Source: an uncultured Oscillospiraceae bacterium
GTDB lineage: Bacteria > Bacillota > Clostridia > Oscillospirales > Oscillospiraceae
Reading direction: 5' to 3'
Length of the DNA stretch: 64,000 nt
NCBI GenBank assembly: GCA_944385405.1
Contig: CALWXB010000002.1
Location: 1 to 64,000 of the forward strand
Both the position numbers and the translations under genes were made by a program. Below the pieces are notes generated by a model. It saw only the letters and a program-made list of their open reading frames with translations, had not been told where the DNA came from and searched no databases. Below, piece after piece: positions 53,882 through 64,000 of this stretch. The stretch's first letter is position 1. Each line of letters starts with the position of its first letter.

Positions 53882-55271
53882 ATGCCGACAGCAGCGTTCC
53901 CAGGATCAGCAGCACAAGCGTCAGCGCCAGGAACCAGGCGATGAGCTTCCAAACGAACCGGATCCACCGGTCGAAGGGCACATGGCCCAGTGCCAGAGCG
54001 CCCATCACCACCGCGGCGGTAGGGGTCACCAGGTTCACCAGGCCGCAGGCGGACTGAAAGGCCGTCACCACCAGGGCGCCGTCCACTCCGGCGAAGCGCC
54101 CCAGAGGCGCCATTACCGGCACGGACAGCGTGGCAAGGCCTGAGGAGGAGGGGATCAGGACCGTCAGGGGCAGGTAGAGGAGATACACCAGCACCACGAA
54201 CGCCACGCTGCCCGCTCCCGCAAGGGCCTCCTCGCCCCAGTGGAGGACGGTGTCCGTGATGCCGCCGTCGTTCATCAGCACAGTGATGCCGCGGCTGATG
54301 CCGATGATGAAGGCCACGCCCAGAAGGTCCGCACAGCCGGCCACGAAGGTCTCCACGATATCCTCCTCCGACATGCGGTCCGCCAGGCCCGCCGCTACGC
54401 CGCCCACCAGGAACAGCGCCGAGAGTTCCGGGAACCACCACCCCAGCTGAGGCAGAGAGAGCCCCATGTCCTCAAAGGGGATCACCGCGTAGACCATGAT
54501 CAAAAAGGTCAAGGCGAACAGGATCAGGATCCCCTTGCGCCGGGGGGTGAGGGGCACCGTCTCCTCCACGCTGACGTGAAGCTTGCCCGCACCCACGCCC
54601 ACCACCGACCGGCTGGGGTCCCGGCGGACCCGGGCAGCATAGGCGGAGACGTACCAGATAGCGGCGCCCTCCAGCACCACCCACTGCAAAAGCCGCAGCA
54701 CCAGTCCGTCGCCCAGAGACACCCCGGCAAACCCCGCGGCGATGCCCGTGGCAAAGGGGTTTACCGTGGAGGCGATGACCCCTGCTCCGGCACCCAGCAG
54801 GATCACCGCGATCCCCACCACTGCGTCATAGCTGGCGGCCAAAAACACCGGGATCAGCAGGGGATAGAAGGCCATGGTTTCCTCCCACATGCCGAAGGTG
54901 GTGCCGCCCAGGCCGAATACCAGCATCAAAATGGGGATGAGCCACTTCTCCCGGCCGTTCAGCTTCCGGATCACCGCGGACACACCGGCATCCACGGCGC
55001 CGGTCTTCATCACCACGCTGAGAAAGCCGCCCACCATCAAAATGAACACGCATACGTCCACGGCGTCGTAGAAGCCGGAGAAGGCTGCCTTGAGCACATC
55101 CCCCACACCCTGGGGCGCGGCTTCCGTCAGGTGATACGTGCCCGCCTGAGGCACGCCGTCCACATAGTCGTAGGATCCGGCGGGGATCACCCAGGTGGCG
55201 GCAGCCACCGCCGCCAGCAGCAGAAAGAGGATGGTATACGCCGTGGGCATGCGGAATCGCTGTCTGCCCAA
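53880..55271 (-). CDS. YfcC-family permease, probable arginine/ornithine antiporter
   Basis: This encodes 463 aa from TTG 55271, chosen for the GGGGGGAGG just upstream and because the resulting N-terminus (MGRQRFRMPTAYTILF) is typical of YfcC proteins. About twelve hydrophobic segments; FGLGGTTFGMWEETMAFYPL and IPSSSGLATLSVPVMAPLG are family motifs. It lies 13 bases after the ornithine carbamoyltransferase gene in an arginine deiminase operon without arcD, so it most likely exchanges arginine for ornithine. Confidence 0.85.
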   Translation of the reverse strand: MGRQRFRMPTAYTILFLLLAAVAAATWVIPAGSYDYVDGVPQAGTYHLTEAAPQGVGDVLKAAFSGFYDAVDVCVFILMVGGFLSVVMKTGAVDAGVSAVIRKLNGREKWLIPILMLVFGLGGTTFGMWEETMAFYPLLIPVFLAASYDAVVGIAVILLGAGAGVIASTVNPFATGIAAGFAGVSLGDGLVLRLLQWVVLEGAAIWYVSAYAARVRRDPSRSVVGVGAGKLHVSVEETVPLTPRRKGILILFALTFLIMVYAVIPFEDMGLSLPQLGWWFPELSALFLVGGVAAGLADRMSEEDIVETFVAGCADLLGVAFIIGISRGITVLMNDGGITDTVLHWGEEALAGAGSVAFVVLVYLLYLPLTVLIPSSSGLATLSVPVMAPLGRFAGVDGALVVTAFQSACGLVNLVTPTAAVVMGALALGHVPFDRWIRFVWKLIAWFLALTLVLLILGTLLSA

Positions 55272-55284
55272 GGATCCTCCCCCC

Positions 55285-56283
55285 TTATCTGCCGATGGTG
55301 GCCACCAGCACCGCCTTGATGGAGTGCATGCGGTTTTCCGCCTCATCGAACACCACGCTGTGGCGGCTGCGGAACACCTCGTCGGTGACCTCCCGGATAT
55401 CCACGCCCTTGTCCTTCCACTCCTTGGCCAGCTTCGTCTCGAAATCATGGAAAGAAGGCAGGCAGTGCATATACAGCACATCGGGATTGCCGGTGGCCTG
55501 GATGGTCTCCTCCGTCACCCGGTAGGGAGACAGGAGCTCCGTGCGCTTGGGGATCAGCGCCTCCTCGCCCATGGAGGCCCAGATGTCGCCGTAGATCACG
55601 TCGGCGCCCCGGACGTCCTTCATGTCGGCGCTGATCTCCACCCGGGCCCCGGTGCCCGCAGCTACCGCCTGGACCCGGCGCACCAGATCCTGATCCATTT
55701 CATCGGCCAGTTCCTTGGGACCAATGCCCACGAAGTGCATGCCCATCTTGGCCGCGCCCATCATCCAGGCGTAGCACATGTTGTTGCGCACATCGCCGGG
55801 GAACACTACCTTCACCTGACGCAGGGGCTTGTGGCAGTGCTCCTCGATGGTCATCATGTCCGCCAGGATCTGGGTGGGATGATCGGCGTCGGTGAGGCCG
55901 TTCCACACCGGCACGCCGGAGTATTTGGCCAGATCCTCCACCGCCTTTTGCTCGTAGCCCCGGTACTCGATGCCGTCGAAGAACCGGCCCAGCACCTTGG
56001 CGGAGTCCTCCAGGGACTCCTTCTTGCCCATCTGGGAGCTGCCGGCGTCCAGATACGTCACGTGGGCCCCCTCCTGGGTGGCGGCCACCTCGAAGGAGCA
56101 CCGGGTACGGGTGGAGGTCTTTTCAAAGAGCAGCACGATGTGCTTGCCCGCCAGCGCAGGATCGCAGATGCCCGCCCGGCGCTTGGCCTTCAGATCGTGG
56201 CCCAGGTCCAGCAGGTACCGGATCTCCCCGGGGGTAAAGTCCTCCAGTGTGAGGAAGCTTCTGCCTTTCAGATTCACTGCCAT
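55285..56283 (-). CDS. arcB: Ornithine carbamoyltransferase (catabolic)
   Basis: This encodes 332 aa. Carbamoyl-phosphate site STRTRCSFEVA, DHPTQILAD, ornithine site MHCLPSFHD. In the arginine deiminase route it splits citrulline to ornithine and carbamoyl phosphate. Its position between arcA and a YfcC permease marks it as catabolic rather than biosynthetic. No carbamate kinase gene is in this operon. Confidence 0.93.
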   Translation of the reverse strand: MAVNLKGRSFLTLEDFTPGEIRYLLDLGHDLKAKRRAGICDPALAGKHIVLLFEKTSTRTRCSFEVAATQEGAHVTYLDAGSSQMGKKESLEDSAKVLGRFFDGIEYRGYEQKAVEDLAKYSGVPVWNGLTDADHPTQILADMMTIEEHCHKPLRQVKVVFPGDVRNNMCYAWMMGAAKMGMHFVGIGPKELADEMDQDLVRRVQAVAAGTGARVEISADMKDVRGADVIYGDIWASMGEEALIPKRTELLSPYRVTEETIQATGNPDVLYMHCLPSFHDFETKLAKEWKDKGVDIREVTDEVFRSRHSVVFDEAENRMHSIKAVLVATIGR

Positions 56284-56336
56284 GGATATGCTCTCCTTTT
56301 CCTGTTTGTTTTAATATTAATGTTGCTGCGGCGCGG

Positions 56337-57557
56337 TCACGGATCGTCCCGCACCAGAGGCATGGACATGCACCGGGGGCCGCCCCGGCCCCGGCTCAGC
56401 TCGGCGCTGGGAATGGTGTGGATGCGGACCCCTGCCTCTTCCAGGGAGCGGTTGGTGACATAGTTGCGGGAATACACCACCACTTCGCCGGGGGCGATGG
56501 CCAGGGTGTTGGAGCCGTCGCTCCACTGCTCCCGGGCGGCGTCGATCTCGCTGCCCTGGCCGCAGGGGATCAGCGTCACATGGTCCAGCTCCAGGTGCTC
56601 CCGGAGAATGTCCTCCAGCCGGCCGTCCTCCCGGCGGATCTTCATGATCCGGTTTTCATCCAACTCCATCACAAACACGGTGATGGAGGAGAGGATATTG
56701 GGATGGACGGTGAACTTGTCCCGGTCCACCATGGTAAACACCGTGTCCAGGTGCATGAAGGAACGGGTCTTTGGGATGTCGAAGGCCAGGAGCTTGCGGA
56801 AGGTCTTGCTCTGGCTGAGCACCGTCTGGGCCAGGGTGTCGATGGAGTCCTCCTGCGTCCGCTCGGACACGCCCACCGCCAGCACCTGAGGTGAGAGGAC
56901 CAGGATATCTCCGCCCTCCAGGGAGCTGGTGCGGCCCCGGTCGTACCAGCGGGGGGCCTTGGAGTAGACCGGGTGGTGCTGGAAGATGAACTTGCCGAAG
57001 AGGGTCTCCCGGTTGCGGGTGGCGGTGTGCATCCGGTGGATGGACACGCCGGTGCCGATGGTGGCGAAGGGGTCCCGGGTAAAATAGAGGTTGGGCATGG
57101 GGTCCACGGCAAAGGGATAGGCGTCCCCGTCGGAGAGGAAGTCCCCCAGCCGGGCACCCTTGCCCCGGAGCTGCTCCTTGCGCACGCCGGCCATCATGGC
57201 CGCTACCATCTCCCGGTCCGGCAGCTCGGCAAAATATGCCTCCAGCCGTTCCAGCAGCCGGCTGTCCTTCACGCCGGATTCCTCCAGGAACTGCTCGACC
57301 AGCGCCTGGCGCACCTCCCGGCCGGTGATGGACTCCACTACCAGGTCGGTGAGGTACACCACCTCCACCCCCTGGGCCCGGAGGCAGTCGGCAAAGGCGT
57401 CGTGCTCCCGCTGGGCTTCCCGCAGGTAGGGGATGTCGTCGAAAAGCAGCCGCTCCAGGTACTCCGGCATCAGATTCTCCAGCTCGCCGCCGGGGCGGTG
57501 GAGCATCACCTTCCGCAGGCGGCCGATCTCCGATGTGTTATGGATTCCCGTATCCAA
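56337..57557 (-). CDS. arcA: Arginine deiminase
   Basis: This encodes 406 aa from TTG 57557, preceded by AAGGAG at 10 bases; the product begins MDTGIHNTSEIGRLRKVMLH, typical of the family. Guanidino-group fold motifs: FTRDPFATIG, EGGDILVLS, HLDTVFTMVD, and the catalytic cysteine near the C-terminus within SRGRGGPRCMSMPLVRDD. It converts arginine to citrulline and ammonia. First gene of the arc operon; I saw no ArgR box in the ~80 bases upstream. Confidence 0.95.
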   Translation of the reverse strand: MDTGIHNTSEIGRLRKVMLHRPGGELENLMPEYLERLLFDDIPYLREAQREHDAFADCLRAQGVEVVYLTDLVVESITGREVRQALVEQFLEESGVKDSRLLERLEAYFAELPDREMVAAMMAGVRKEQLRGKGARLGDFLSDGDAYPFAVDPMPNLYFTRDPFATIGTGVSIHRMHTATRNRETLFGKFIFQHHPVYSKAPRWYDRGRTSSLEGGDILVLSPQVLAVGVSERTQEDSIDTLAQTVLSQSKTFRKLLAFDIPKTRSFMHLDTVFTMVDRDKFTVHPNILSSITVFVMELDENRIMKIRREDGRLEDILREHLELDHVTLIPCGQGSEIDAAREQWSDGSNTLAIAPGEVVVYSRNYVTNRSLEEAGVRIHTIPSAELSRGRGGPRCMSMPLVRDDP

Positions 57558-57636
57558 TGTTCGCTCACTCCTTGTTTCCGATTCTCTGGGATCGCGTCCT
57601 TGGGATAGGGTTTGTGCTTTTTTCCCTTTCATACGC

Positions 57637-57698
57637 AAAAAAACGCCTGAATCTCAGGCGGCGCAAAAAAAGCCGGCATGACGTGCGTCATGCCGGCT
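57637..57698 (-). terminator. Tandem terminators after the DUF815 gene
   Basis: Leftward order: GCC-rich hairpin AGCCGGCATGAC/GTCATGCCGGCT (57671-57698) with seven T, then CGCCTGA/TCAGGCG (57644-57660) with seven T. They isolate the arc operon from the ilv operon. Confidence 0.88.
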
Positions 57699-57711
57699 GC
57701 GGGATATGCAA

Positions 57712-59031
57712 TTACTGCGCCTCTTCCGACACAGGCAGGCCCTCCAGGTAGTGGACGAACTGCTGGGCGGTACGGCCGGAGAAACCGCTGTGGCGGACCT
57801 CCCAGGTGTTGGCCATGGCCAGGAGCTGTCGCTCGTCCATGTCGATGCCCTGACGCGCCGCCAGGGCCTTGACGATGGCATGGTACTCCTTCTGGGTGGG
57901 GGCGTTGTAGTTGATGGCCACGCCGAAGCGGCTGGCCAGGGAGAGCTTTTCCTCCACGGTGTCGGAGCGGTGGATGTCCCCGTGGTGCTCCATGTCCGTG
58001 CGGTCGTTCCAGGTCTCCCGGATCAGGTGGCGGCGGTTGGAGGTGGCGTAGATCAGCACGTTGTCCGGCCGGGTCTCCACGCCGCCCTCGATGACGGCCT
58101 TGAGGAACTTGTACTCCACCTCATTCTCCTCGAAGGAGAGGTCGTCGATGAAGATGATGAAGCGATAGTTGCGGTTTTTGATGTGGGCCAGGATGGCGGA
58201 GAGATCCCCGAACTGGTGCTTGTAGATCTCGATCATCCGGAGCCCGCGGTCAAAATACTCGTTGATGAGGGCCTTGACGGAGGTGGACTTGCCGGTGCCC
58301 GCATCGCCGTAGAGCAGCACATTGTTGGCCCGCTTGCCCGCCAGGAAGGCCTCGGTATTGCGCCGCAGCTCCTGCTTTTGCTTTTCGTAGCCCAAAAGGT
58401 CGTCCAGCCGGACGCCGTCGATGTTGCTGATGGGCAGGAACGTCACCTCGCCCTCCGCCTCCCGGCGGATGCGGAAGGCCCGGCTCATGGCAAACACCCC
58501 GTAGCCGTAGCGGCGGTAGTAATCCGTCACCAGGGAGAACATGGCGTCGGCATCCGCCGCCTCCGCCAGCTGGGCCCGCAGCGTGCGCACCTGCTGGCTG
58601 ATGTCCCGGTTGTACATCCGCTCCTTCTTGGGGATGGCCTGATACCGGCACACTACACTGAAGCAGTCGATGCCCAGGTCCGCCTCGATGGGGCTGAAGT
58701 CATAATGCATCAGGCGGCGGAACACCTCGAAGTCTCCCCGGGCGAAGTGGTTCACGCTGCCCTGGCTGGCGCCCACCCGCTCGCAGGTCTGGGTGAAGGA
58801 GTTGCGGTTGGTCATCAGCAGCCAGGTGAGGTAGCACTGCCAGAGGTTCTCGTCGAACCCGCAGGCAGTGGACAGATCCAGAAGCCGCTTAATCTGGGCG
58901 TAGATCCGGCCTACCAGGGCGTCCCGGTCGGCGCCCTTTTCCCAGTCCCGGAAGATCTCCGCCAAGCGCACCAGGATCTCGTCCTCCCCCAGATCGCTGA
59001 AGAGCAGCAGATGGGAAAGTTCACGGTACAT
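57712..59031 (-). CDS. DUF815-family AAA+ ATPase
   Basis: This encodes 439 aa. Start at ATG 59031, ten bases after GAGAGG; ATG 59040 sits too close to it. N-terminal helical half (~1-200), then an ATPase half with Walker A (YGDAGTGKSTS) and Walker B (FIIFIDDLSF) and sensor-like TSNRRHLI. The family is widespread in bacteria but not functionally defined. It follows ilvD in the same direction by ~50 bases with a GC hairpin between, so it could be co-transcribed with the ilv operon. Confidence 0.88.
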   Translation of the reverse strand: MYRELSHLLLFSDLGEDEILVRLAEIFRDWEKGADRDALVGRIYAQIKRLLDLSTACGFDENLWQCYLTWLLMTNRNSFTQTCERVGASQGSVNHFARGDFEVFRRLMHYDFSPIEADLGIDCFSVVCRYQAIPKKERMYNRDISQQVRTLRAQLAEAADADAMFSLVTDYYRRYGYGVFAMSRAFRIRREAEGEVTFLPISNIDGVRLDDLLGYEKQKQELRRNTEAFLAGKRANNVLLYGDAGTGKSTSVKALINEYFDRGLRMIEIYKHQFGDLSAILAHIKNRNYRFIIFIDDLSFEENEVEYKFLKAVIEGGVETRPDNVLIYATSNRRHLIRETWNDRTDMEHHGDIHRSDTVEEKLSLASRFGVAINYNAPTQKEYHAIVKALAARQGIDMDERQLLAMANTWEVRHSGFSGRTAQQFVHYLEGLPVSEEAQ

Positions 59032-59050
59032 AGCATCCATTCCTCTCTCG

Positions 59051-59075
59051 CCGCCCGCCCCGGCGGGGCGGGCGG
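59051..59075 (-). other. GC hairpin between ilvD and the DUF815 gene
   Basis: CCGCCCGCCCC (59051-59061) pairs with GGGGCGGGCGG (59065-59075); 11 bp, no T-run, so attenuation is uncertain. Confidence 0.5.
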
Positions 59076-59082
59076 TCATGTA

Positions 59083-60744
59083 TTACTCCAGCACGGCGCC
59101 CCGGTCGGCGGAGGAGACCATCTTGGCATACCGGGCCAGATACCCGGTCTTGATCCGGGGCTCCGGGCAGACCCATTTGGCCTTCCGCGCCGCCAGGGTG
59201 GCTTCGTCCACTTTCAGCGTGATGGTGTGGTTGGGGATGTCGATGGCGATGCGGTCGCCCTCCTCCACCAGTCCGATGGGACCGCCGGAGGCGGCCTCCG
59301 GGGAGACGTGGCCGATGGACGCGCCACGGGTGGCGCCGGAGAAGCGACCGTCGGTGATGAGGGCCACGTCCTTGTCCAGACCCATGCCGGCGATGGCGCT
59401 GGTGGGGTTGAGCATCTCCCGCATGCCGGGGCCGCCCTTGGGGCCCTCGTAGCGGATCACCACCACGTCGCCGGCGACGATCTTGCCGTCGTAGATGGCC
59501 CGGATGGCGTCGTCCTCGCAGTCAAAGACCCGGGCGGGGCCCTCGTGGACCATCATCTCCGCCGCCACGGCGGACTGCTTGACCACGCAGCCGTCGGGGG
59601 CCAGGTTGCCCTTGAGGACGGCAATGCCGCCGGTCCTGGAGTAGGGATTGTCGATGGGGCGGATCAGCTCCGGGTCCCGGTTCACCACGCCCGCCAGGTT
59701 CTCCGCCACGGTCTTGCCGGTGCAGGTGAGGCAGGAGGTGTCCAGCAGGCCCGCCTTGGTGAGCTCCGCCATGACGGCGTACACACCGCCGGCCCGGTCC
59801 AGGTCCTCCATATAGGTATTACCCGCGGGGGCCAGATGGCAGAGGTTGGGGGTTTTGGCGGAGATCTCGTTGGCCATGTCGAAGGAGAGCTCGATGCCGC
59901 ACTCGTGGGCGATGGCGGGGAGGTGGAGCATGGTGTTGGTGGAGCAGCCCAGGGCCATGTCGATGGTCTCGGCATTGTGGAAGGCCGCCTCGGTGAGGAT
60001 GTCCCGGGGGCGGATGTCCTTTTTCACCAGCTCCATGATCTGCATGCCCGCGTGCTTGGCCAGCCGCAGCCGGGCGGAGTGGACGGCGGGGATGGTGCCG
60101 TTGCCCCGGAGGGCCAGGCCGATGGCCTCGGTGAGGCAGTTCATGGAGTTGGCGGTATACATGCCGGAGCAGGACCCGCAGGTGGGGCAGGCGTTCTCCT
60201 CGTACTCCTCCACGCCGGCCTCGTCCAGCTTGCCGGCATAGTAGGCACCCACGGCCTCGAACATGTGGGAAAGGCAGGTGCGGCGGCCGTCGTTGAGGGT
60301 GCCCGCCAGCATGGGGCCGCCGGAGCAGAAAATGGTGGGGATGTTCACCCGGGCCGCAGCCATGAGCAGGCCCGGCACATTCTTGTCGCAGTTGGGGATC
60401 ATCACCAGACCGTCGAACTGGTGGGCCATGGCCATGGCCTCGGTGGAGTCAGCGATGAGGTCCCGGGTCACCAGGGAGTACTTCATGCCCACATGGCCCA
60501 TGGCGATGCCATCGCACACGGCGATGGCGGGGAACTCCACCGGCGTGCCGCCGGCGGCCCGGATGCCGGCCTTGACGGCGTCTGCGATCTTGTCCAGGTT
60601 CATGTGGCCGGGGACGATCTCATTGTAGGAGCACACCACGCCGATGAGGGGACGCTCCAGTTCCTCCTTGGTATAGCCCAGGGCATACAGCAAAGAGCGG
60701 TTGGGGGCGGCGGGGATGCCGGATTTCACAACGTCGGAACGCAT
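59083..60744 (-). CDS. ilvD: Dihydroxy-acid dehydratase
   Basis: This encodes 553 aa from ATG 60744 (AAGGAGAG upstream). All family motifs: [69 protein letters not shown]. It catalyses the third common step of Ile/Val synthesis, downstream of IlvC. It retains the GSC cysteine that is changed in the sugar-acid paralogue at 22938-24671. Confidence 0.96.
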   Translation of the reverse strand: MRSDVVKSGIPAAPNRSLLYALGYTKEELERPLIGVVCSYNEIVPGHMNLDKIADAVKAGIRAAGGTPVEFPAIAVCDGIAMGHVGMKYSLVTRDLIADSTEAMAMAHQFDGLVMIPNCDKNVPGLLMAAARVNIPTIFCSGGPMLAGTLNDGRRTCLSHMFEAVGAYYAGKLDEAGVEEYEENACPTCGSCSGMYTANSMNCLTEAIGLALRGNGTIPAVHSARLRLAKHAGMQIMELVKKDIRPRDILTEAAFHNAETIDMALGCSTNTMLHLPAIAHECGIELSFDMANEISAKTPNLCHLAPAGNTYMEDLDRAGGVYAVMAELTKAGLLDTSCLTCTGKTVAENLAGVVNRDPELIRPIDNPYSRTGGIAVLKGNLAPDGCVVKQSAVAAEMMVHEGPARVFDCEDDAIRAIYDGKIVAGDVVVIRYEGPKGGPGMREMLNPTSAIAGMGLDKDVALITDGRFSGATRGASIGHVSPEAASGGPIGLVEEGDRIAIDIPNHTITLKVDEATLAARKAKWVCPEPRIKTGYLARYAKMVSSADRGAVLE

Positions 60745-60777
60745 AGGATCTCTCCTTTTCAAAGATGTCGGCGGAGC

Positions 60778-60809
60778 GAAAAAGGAATCCCGTGGGGGAT
60801 TCCTTTTTC
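60778..60809 (-). terminator. Hairpin between ilvC and ilvD
   Basis: GAAAAAGGAATCCC (60778-60791) pairs perfectly with GGGATTCCTTTTTC (60796-60809). It resembles a terminator; partial read-through would lower ilvD and downstream expression relative to ilvC. Confidence 0.7.
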
Positions 60810-60818
60810 GCGCGCGCC

Positions 60819-61818
<1,000 letters not shown>

Positions 61819-61838
<20 letters not shown>

Positions 61839-62385
61839 AGTCGTATTCCTCCTTGAGTTTGTTGTCGTCGTATATCGTGCTACGCCCTCTCTCGATTGCG
61901 ATAGTACCGGTCTTTGCGATCTCCAAAATGCCGAAATCCGTCAGCATCCCAATGAGCGCCGTGATCTTGCTGTTGCTGCCGAAAATGCCCAGGGTCAGGG
62001 ATTCCCGGCTGACGTCGATGACCTTGGCCCGGAAGATGTTGGCCAGCTGGATCACCTCGTCCCGGGCGTTGCGGTCCGCCGCCCCCACCTTCACCAGGGC
62101 GATCTCCCGGCGGATGGAGGTGTCCTCGTCCAGGATCTTCACCGCCGTCACCGGCAGCAGCTTGCTGCACTGGGCGGCGATCTGCTCGATCATGCCCTGG
62201 TCGGCCAGGATGCCGATGGTGATGCGGGTGATGCCGGGACGGTCCGTCTCGCCGGAGACGATGGATTCGATGTTATAGCCCTTCCGGGAGAAGAGGCGGG
62301 CCACCTGGCTGAGTACGCCGGGGATGTCCCGCACCAGGATACACAGGGTATAGAGCTTGCGCTCCGTGTCCAGTTGCTTTTTCAT
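61819..62385 (-). CDS. ilvN: Acetolactate synthase small (regulatory) subunit
   Basis: This encodes 188 aa: ACT domain (~10-85, [20 protein letters not shown] and [10 protein letters not shown]) and the C-terminal ALS-ss domain. It confers valine feedback control on the catalytic subunit. Lies 12 bases after ilvB and overlaps ilvC by 20 bases. ilvH is an equally valid name. Confidence 0.94.
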
Positions 62386-62397
62386 ACCGCGCCCTCC

Positions 62398-64000
62398 TTA
62401 GTTCAGCAGGAAGTCCGTGATAGGAGACCCGGCGGCCACCATGGGCCGGACCATCTCGTCGATGTCCAGCATGCAGTCGATGACGGCACCGGTGCCGCCG
62501 GAGAGGGCCGCCTCCAATGCTGCCTCCATCTCCGCCCGGGTCTGCACCCGGAAGCCCCGCAGGCCGTAGGCCTCCGCCAGTTTCACAAAATCCGGCCCCC
62601 GGTCCAGCGTGGTCTCGGAGTACCGTTTGCCGTAGATCAGGCTCTGCCACTGGCGGACCATGCCCAGCGTGCCGTTGTTGAACACCACAGAGACGATGGG
62701 CAGGCCGTAATGCTCCACGGTGCAAAGCTCATGGCAGTTCATCCGGAAGCAGCCGTCGCCGGTGATGTGGATGACCCGCTTGTCGGGATTCCCCATCTGG
62801 GCGCCGATGGCGGCGCCCAGGCCGAAGCCCATGGTGCCGAAGCCCCCGGAGGTCAGGAGCTGTCCGGGATAGTCAAAGTGCAGGTACTTGATGGCCCACA
62901 TCTGATGCTGGCCCACGTCGGTGGCCACGATGGTGTCCTTGGGGGCCCGGAGGCGGATCACCTCCAGCACCTGCTGGGGGGTGAGCTTCTCGCTGTCGCC
63001 CGCCTCGGAGGGCTGGCGCATGGGCAGGATGTGGTCCTTCCACTGGGTATGGTGATACTGGGGCATCTGCTCGTTGAGCATGGACAGCACCCGCTTGGCA
63101 GAGCCGATGATATGGTGGTCCGTGGGGACGTTCTTGTCGATCTCCGCCCGGTCGATATCGATCTGGACGATCTTGCTCTGGGCGGCGAAGGTGGCCGGAT
63201 CCAGGGCCACCCGGTCGGAGAACCGGCAGCCCACGGCGATGAGCAGGTCGCACTCGTCGCAGGCCACGTTGGAGGCCCGGGAGCCGTGCATGCCGATCAT
63301 GCCGGTTGTAAGAGGATGGCCGCCGGGGAAGCCGCCGCCGCCCATCACCGTGATGGCTACGGGGGCGTCCAGCTTCTCGGCAAATTCCCGGAATTCCCGG
63401 TGGGCCCGGCCCCGGACCACGCCGCCGCCGCAGATCAGCAGCGGGCGCTCCGCCTGGGCGATCATCTCCAGAAGCTTTCCCACGTCCTGGCGGTCGGGCT
63501 CCGGCTTTTTGGGCAGGTGGCTGGCCCCCAGGGTCTGGATGCTGGCGCATTTCCGGTTTTCCCGCCAGGGGATAAAGGTGTACTCGATCTCCTGGTCGGC
63601 GCCAGTGACGTTTTTCAAAAAGTCGATGAGCACCGGGCCGGGCCGGCCCGTGGCCGCCACGGCGAAGGCCTGGCGCATCACGTCCGGGATCTGCCGGGCA
63701 TCCCGCACCAGAAACGCCGCCTTGGTGATGGGCATGGCGATGCCGGTGGAGTCCACCTCCTGAAACGCATCCCGCCCCAGCAGGCTCTCGCCCACGTTGC
63801 AGGTAATGAACACCACGGGGGAGGAGTCCAGGTGAGCAGTGGCGATGCCGGTGGTCAGATTGGTGGCGCCGGGGCCGGAGGTGGCGAAGCACACCCCCAC
63901 CTTCCCGGTGGACCGGGCATAGCCGTCCGCCGCGTGGGCGGCGCCCTGCTCGTGGGCCGTCAGCACATGGCGGATCTTGTCCCGATACCGGTAGAGCTCG
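62398..64000 (-). CDS. ilvB: Acetolactate synthase large subunit, N-terminus beyond window
   Basis: About 534 residues are present; the frame stays open to the window edge (LYRYRDKIRHVL joined to TAHEQGAAHAADGYAR), so roughly 35-40 N-terminal residues are missing. Features: thiamine-pyrophosphate domains, GVCFATSGPGATN, FGTMGFGLGAAIGAQ, and the binding motif GDGCFRMN ending VVFNN. First enzyme of the branched-chain amino-acid pathway. The operon promoter and any leader control lie outside. Confidence 0.95.
   Translation of the reverse strand, partial: ELYRYRDKIRHVLTAHEQGAAHAADGYARSTGKVGVCFATSGPGATNLTTGIATAHLDSSPVVFITCNVGESLLGRDAFQEVDSTGIAMPITKAAFLVRDARQIPDVMRQAFAVAATGRPGPVLIDFLKNVTGADQEIEYTFIPWRENRKCASIQTLGASHLPKKPEPDRQDVGKLLEMIAQAERPLLICGGGVVRGRAHREFREFAEKLDAPVAITVMGGGGFPGGHPLTTGMIGMHGSRASNVACDECDLLIAVGCRFSDRVALDPATFAAQSKIVQIDIDRAEIDKNVPTDHHIIGSAKRVLSMLNEQMPQYHHTQWKDHILPMRQPSEAGDSEKLTPQQVLEVIRLRAPKDTIVATDVGQHQMWAIKYLHFDYPGQLLTSGGFGTMGFGLGAAIGAQMGNPDKRVIHITGDGCFRMNCHELCTVEHYGLPIVSVVFNNGTLGMVRQWQSLIYGKRYSETTLDRGPDFVKLAEAYGLRGFRVQTRAEMEAALEAALSGGTGAVIDCMLDIDEMVRPMVAAGSPITDFLLN

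Overview
The window looks like a chromosomal segment of a GC-rich, spore-forming, anaerobic Firmicute, probably Oscillospiraceae/Ruminococcaceae-like. The grounds are strong AGGAGG-type ribosome sites, sigma-A promoters (TTGACA-N17-TATAAT type), a BclA-like spore-surface protein, pyruvate:ferredoxin oxidoreductase, the arginine deiminase pathway and many single-pass membrane kinase/FHA proteins. The taxonomic call is inference; no rRNA or marker gene is present.

Layout. 1-2960: 3' part of a tRNA-Val gene, then a leftward operon of three unrecognised proteins (one with a glycine-zipper C-terminus), a frameshifted small gene and a tyrosine-recombinase remnant; 14-bp direct repeats lie at both ends, so this may be a decayed element inserted at the tRNA. 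3000-15460: a large Ser/Thr phospho-signalling island. The left arm (leftward) holds a small kinase and two paralogous zinc-ribbon/membrane/beta-helix proteins. A divergent XRE regulator lies between the arms. The right arm (rightward, translationally coupled) holds a kinase with leucine-rich-repeat ectodomain, an FHA protein, a PP2C phosphatase, an HtrA-like protease with cytoplasmic FHA, a second PP2C and a VWA protein with cytoplasmic FHA. This is the best candidate for an undescribed system: extracellular sensors wired to a cytoplasmic phosphothreonine circuit.

15460-16380: gene remnants and terminators. 16382-24671: membrane-sensor AraC regulator facing a DapA-family aldolase, a TRAP transporter and an IlvD/Edd-family dehydratase; together a probable sugar-acid uptake and cleavage route, although the dehydratase lacks one expected Fe-S cysteine. 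24749-28212: XRE-cupin regulator/LysE exporter pair with a palindromic operator, guanine deaminase, ZIP metal transporter. 28280-34550: BclA-like protein, CinA, ThiI, ECF sigma/anti-sigma pair with its own ECF-type promoter, and a ComM/YifB ATPase. 34853-40501: PFOR and an LTA-synthase-like phosphotransferase. 40745-44920: a membrane-protein/TSUP/amidohydrolase operon followed by a Crp-like regulator whose RBS is buried in a perfect 34-bp palindrome.

45019-53570: DegV, MarR-MATE efflux pair, NCS2 purine permease, AbgB-like M20 amidohydrolase in an operon with a polar amino-acid ABC transporter. 53880-57557: arcA-arcB-yfcC, the arginine deiminase route with its likely antiporter. 57712-64000: DUF815 ATPase downstream of a branched-chain amino-acid operon (ilvB-ilvN-ilvC-ilvD, leftward); ilvB runs off the right edge. 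Most of the catabolic part of the window deals with nitrogen compounds, organic acids and pyruvate, consistent with a gut amino-acid/acid fermenter.
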